From assembly GCA_964641715.1 (NCBI GenBank), contig CAZXMB010000133.1:1-8182 (forward strand): DNA of 8,182 bases, read 5' to 3'. Within the stretch, counting starts at the first letter, position 1; each line of letters opens with the position of its first letter. This document shows, one piece after another, positions 6,956 through 8,182 of the stretch. This DNA comes from CAZXMB01 sp964641715 (GTDB lineage Bacteria > Desulfobacterota > BSN033 > UBA1163). Under the pieces are notes generated by a model. That model did not search any database and was not told the origin of the DNA. It saw nothing but the letters and a program-made list of their open reading frames with translations. A program made the position numbers and the translations under genes.

Positions 6956-6985
6956 TAAAAATATTTAACTCCGGCGGGGAGAAAG

Positions 6986-8038
6986 ATGGGACATATGAAA
7001 AAATTATCTTTGTTCATCCTGATGGTCGTTTTTTGCAGTTTTTACTCGAATGCGACTGCCGGTCCATTGAAGAGACCTCTCAGCTTTCAACAGATGACAT
7101 CCAAAGAGGGATTATCCGGCGAGATGGTCTATGCCATCGCTGTTCATGGGGATGAGGTCTGGTTTGGAACCTATGCAGGCGGAGCAACGTTATATGACCG
7201 ATCTCAAAAAATAATCAAGGCTTATACAACCAAGGGAGAACCCATGGACCCCGTGGATGACGGGGTAAGCATCAACTGGAAGAATCTTCTCCCTTACAAC
7301 CATGTTACTGTGATCGTTCCGGATGCGGATCGAATTTGGTTTGGCACCCATTTTTATGGTTTTAAAGGAGGTGGGATATCATATTATCACCCCCAAAAAC
7401 AACCCCAGTGGAGGGTATTTAATACAAACAATGGTCGTTCCAAGAAGGTGGTCTCAATGGCATTGGACGGAGAGACCCTGTGGGTTGGTTCGGAGAAAGG
7501 GCTGAATGTTCTGGATAAGAAGACCGAAGGATGGAAACATTTCTATTCGATCCAAGAGGGTTTGTCCGGAAATTTTGTGAATGCCATCCTGGTTCAACCA
7601 GAATCCATCTGGGCCGGGACGAATGGAGGGATCAGCAGGCTCCAGAGGGGAAAGAGGATATGGAGAAATTACTCCGGGAGAGAGGGATTGACCGAGGCCG
7701 AGATAAAATCGCTGGTTAAGGCAGGGAGGCGAATTTGGGCCGGTGGGGCCGGGGGGCACCTCTTCGAATATGAACCTGCGGGAGATCGCTGGAAAAGGAT
7801 TGAACCTGCCGATCCGTTAAAGAACGGAGGGATCCATTCCATGGCAGTGATTAAAGAGAAGGTCTTCATTTGCCGTGACAATGGCGTCAGCATCTGTGAT
7901 CTCCAAACAAGCCAGTGGGAGTCATTGACCACAGCAGATGGGCTTCTGAGCAATATGGTTCTATGCGCAGCGGAAGATAAAAATGGCGTTTGGTTCGGGA
8001 CGGACAAAGGGGCATCGAAAATGATATTAAACCCATAA
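6986..8038 (+). CDS. Exported seven-bladed beta-propeller protein, function unknown
   Basis: I do not recognise a named gene. The 350-residue product starts with a Sec-type signal (hydrophobic 7-20, likely cleavage after ATA at 23-25), so it should be periplasmic or secreted; there is no lipobox and no later membrane helix. The rest is a repeat protein with the motif W-x-G ending one strand of each blade: W59-G61, W118-G120, W166-G168, W209-G211, W251-G253 and W336-G338, plus a degenerate blade around 293-298. EGLSG/DGLLS-type turns recur at 41-45, 191-195, 233-236 and 318-322. This is the style of the 'two-component regulator propeller' (Reg_prop) repeats that form sensor domains of hybrid histidine kinases, but here no kinase, cyclase or other output domain follows. 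ATG 6986 has GGGGAG about 4 bases upstream; ATG 6995 is an alternative start. It is divergent from groES with its own promoter. It may bind a ligand or partner protein. Confidence 0.85.
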   Translation: MGHMKKLSLFILMVVFCSFYSNATAGPLKRPLSFQQMTSKEGLSGEMVYAIAVHGDEVWFGTYAGGATLYDRSQKIIKAYTTKGEPMDPVDDGVSINWKNLLPYNHVTVIVPDADRIWFGTHFYGFKGGGISYYHPQKQPQWRVFNTNNGRSKKVVSMALDGETLWVGSEKGLNVLDKKTEGWKHFYSIQEGLSGNFVNAILVQPESIWAGTNGGISRLQRGKRIWRNYSGREGLTEAEIKSLVKAGRRIWAGGAGGHLFEYEPAGDRWKRIEPADPLKNGGIHSMAVIKEKVFICRDNGVSICDLQTSQWESLTTADGLLSNMVLCAAEDKNGVWFGTDKGASKMILNP

Positions 8039-8095
8039 TGAAAATGGGGAATGGGGAATTCGGATTGCGGAGTATTAAATTATTTTGACCGGCAA

Positions 8096-8137
8096 GTGCC
8101 CCGCAAGCCCCGCCTTGTAGGCGGGGCCAAGGGGCAC
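8096..8137. repeat. GC-rich hairpin repeat, copy 1
   Basis: GTGCCCC (8096-8102) pairs with GGGGCAC (8131-8137). Inside a 4x3 internal loop, GCCCCGCCT (8107-8115) pairs with AGGCGGGGC (8119-8127) around a TGT loop. That gives 16 base pairs in all. It resembles REP-type intergenic hairpins. A second copy of the inner hairpin begins at 8166. Confidence 0.8.
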
Positions 8138-8165
8138 AATATAAATGAGATTTCCTTTCCGGGAA

Positions 8166-8182
8166 GCCCCGCCCTGTGGGCG
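8166..8182. repeat. GC-rich hairpin repeat, copy 2 (cut by window edge)
   Basis: GCCCCGCCC (8166-8174), TGT and GGGCG (8178-8182) repeat the inner hairpin of copy 1 with the same loop. The last stem pair before the loop is C-G here and T-A in copy 1, so pairing is kept. Both copies are preceded by AA. The rest of the right arm lies beyond the window. Confidence 0.7.

Larger units (their letters stand above)
8039..8182. other. Non-coding tail downstream of the propeller gene
   Basis: No gene is seen in these 144 bases. The region begins with a tandem heptamer ATGGGGA (8044-8050, 8051-8057). An AT-rich stretch and two GC-rich hairpins follow. No U-tract follows the hairpins, so a classical intrinsic terminator for the propeller gene is not evident. 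Confidence 0.6.

Noticed and set aside
6672..6985. CIRCE operator or sigma32 promoter upstream of groES
   Set aside because: I looked for TTAGCACTC-N9-GAGTGCTAA and for CTTGAA with CCCCAT-type -10 sequences on the minus strand. Neither is present; the TTGACA found fits sigma70 better.
8096..8182. CRISPR array or intrinsic terminator at the right edge
   Set aside because: The repeats are palindromic hairpins about 70 bases apart without regular unique spacers, and no U-tract follows the stem.
1..8182. tRNA, rRNA, insertion sequences or phage attachment sites
   Set aside because: No cloverleaf-like or rRNA sequence, no transposase or integrase frame and no flanking target duplications were seen. 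The window is mostly filled by well-supported genes.

Overview
The window comes from a Gram-negative (diderm) bacterium. It carries an outer-membrane-linked Tol-Pal gene set, two lipoproteins with lipoboxes, a groES-groEL chaperonin operon and an exported beta-propeller protein. Pal contains a GHCDERG peptidoglycan-binding motif, and the LysR-type regulator resembles types I associate with deltaproteobacteria. A Desulfobacterota-like or related uncultured lineage is therefore a reasonable but unproven guess. Base composition looks balanced, with AT-rich intergenic regions.

Layout. From the left edge to about 4503, everything reads on the minus strand, in transcription order: a LysR-type regulator (4503-3589), a TolA/TonB-type bridge protein (3588-2863), tolB (2859-1555), pal (1516-920) and cpoB/ybgF (862 to beyond position 1). 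Spacings are 0, 3, 38 and 57 bases, so this looks like one transcription unit. The usual tolQ and tolR motor genes are not upstream of tolA. A LysR-type regulator sits there instead, and its stop codon directly abuts the tolA start codon (TAG-ATG). A strong intrinsic terminator (4653-4685) separates this unit from groES-groEL (6671-4710), also on the minus strand. A leader of about 170 bases precedes groES, starting from a sigma70-like promoter.

Divergent from groES, on the plus strand, is an exported seven-bladed beta-propeller protein (6986-8038) of unknown function with its own good promoter. Downstream of it are two copies of a GC-rich hairpin repeat (8096-8137 and 8166 to the right edge). 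Their stems differ by a compensatory base-pair change.

How the genes work together: TolA, TolB, Pal and CpoB would form the periplasmic and outer-membrane half of the Tol-Pal envelope-constriction machine. TolA would need a TolQR/ExbBD-type motor encoded elsewhere. GroES and GroEL form the cytosolic folding chamber. The propeller protein has no evident link to either group beyond its position. Nothing here clearly amounts to a new system. The most unusual points are the regulator-led, motor-less tol cluster, the multi-SD groES leader and the covarying hairpin repeat.
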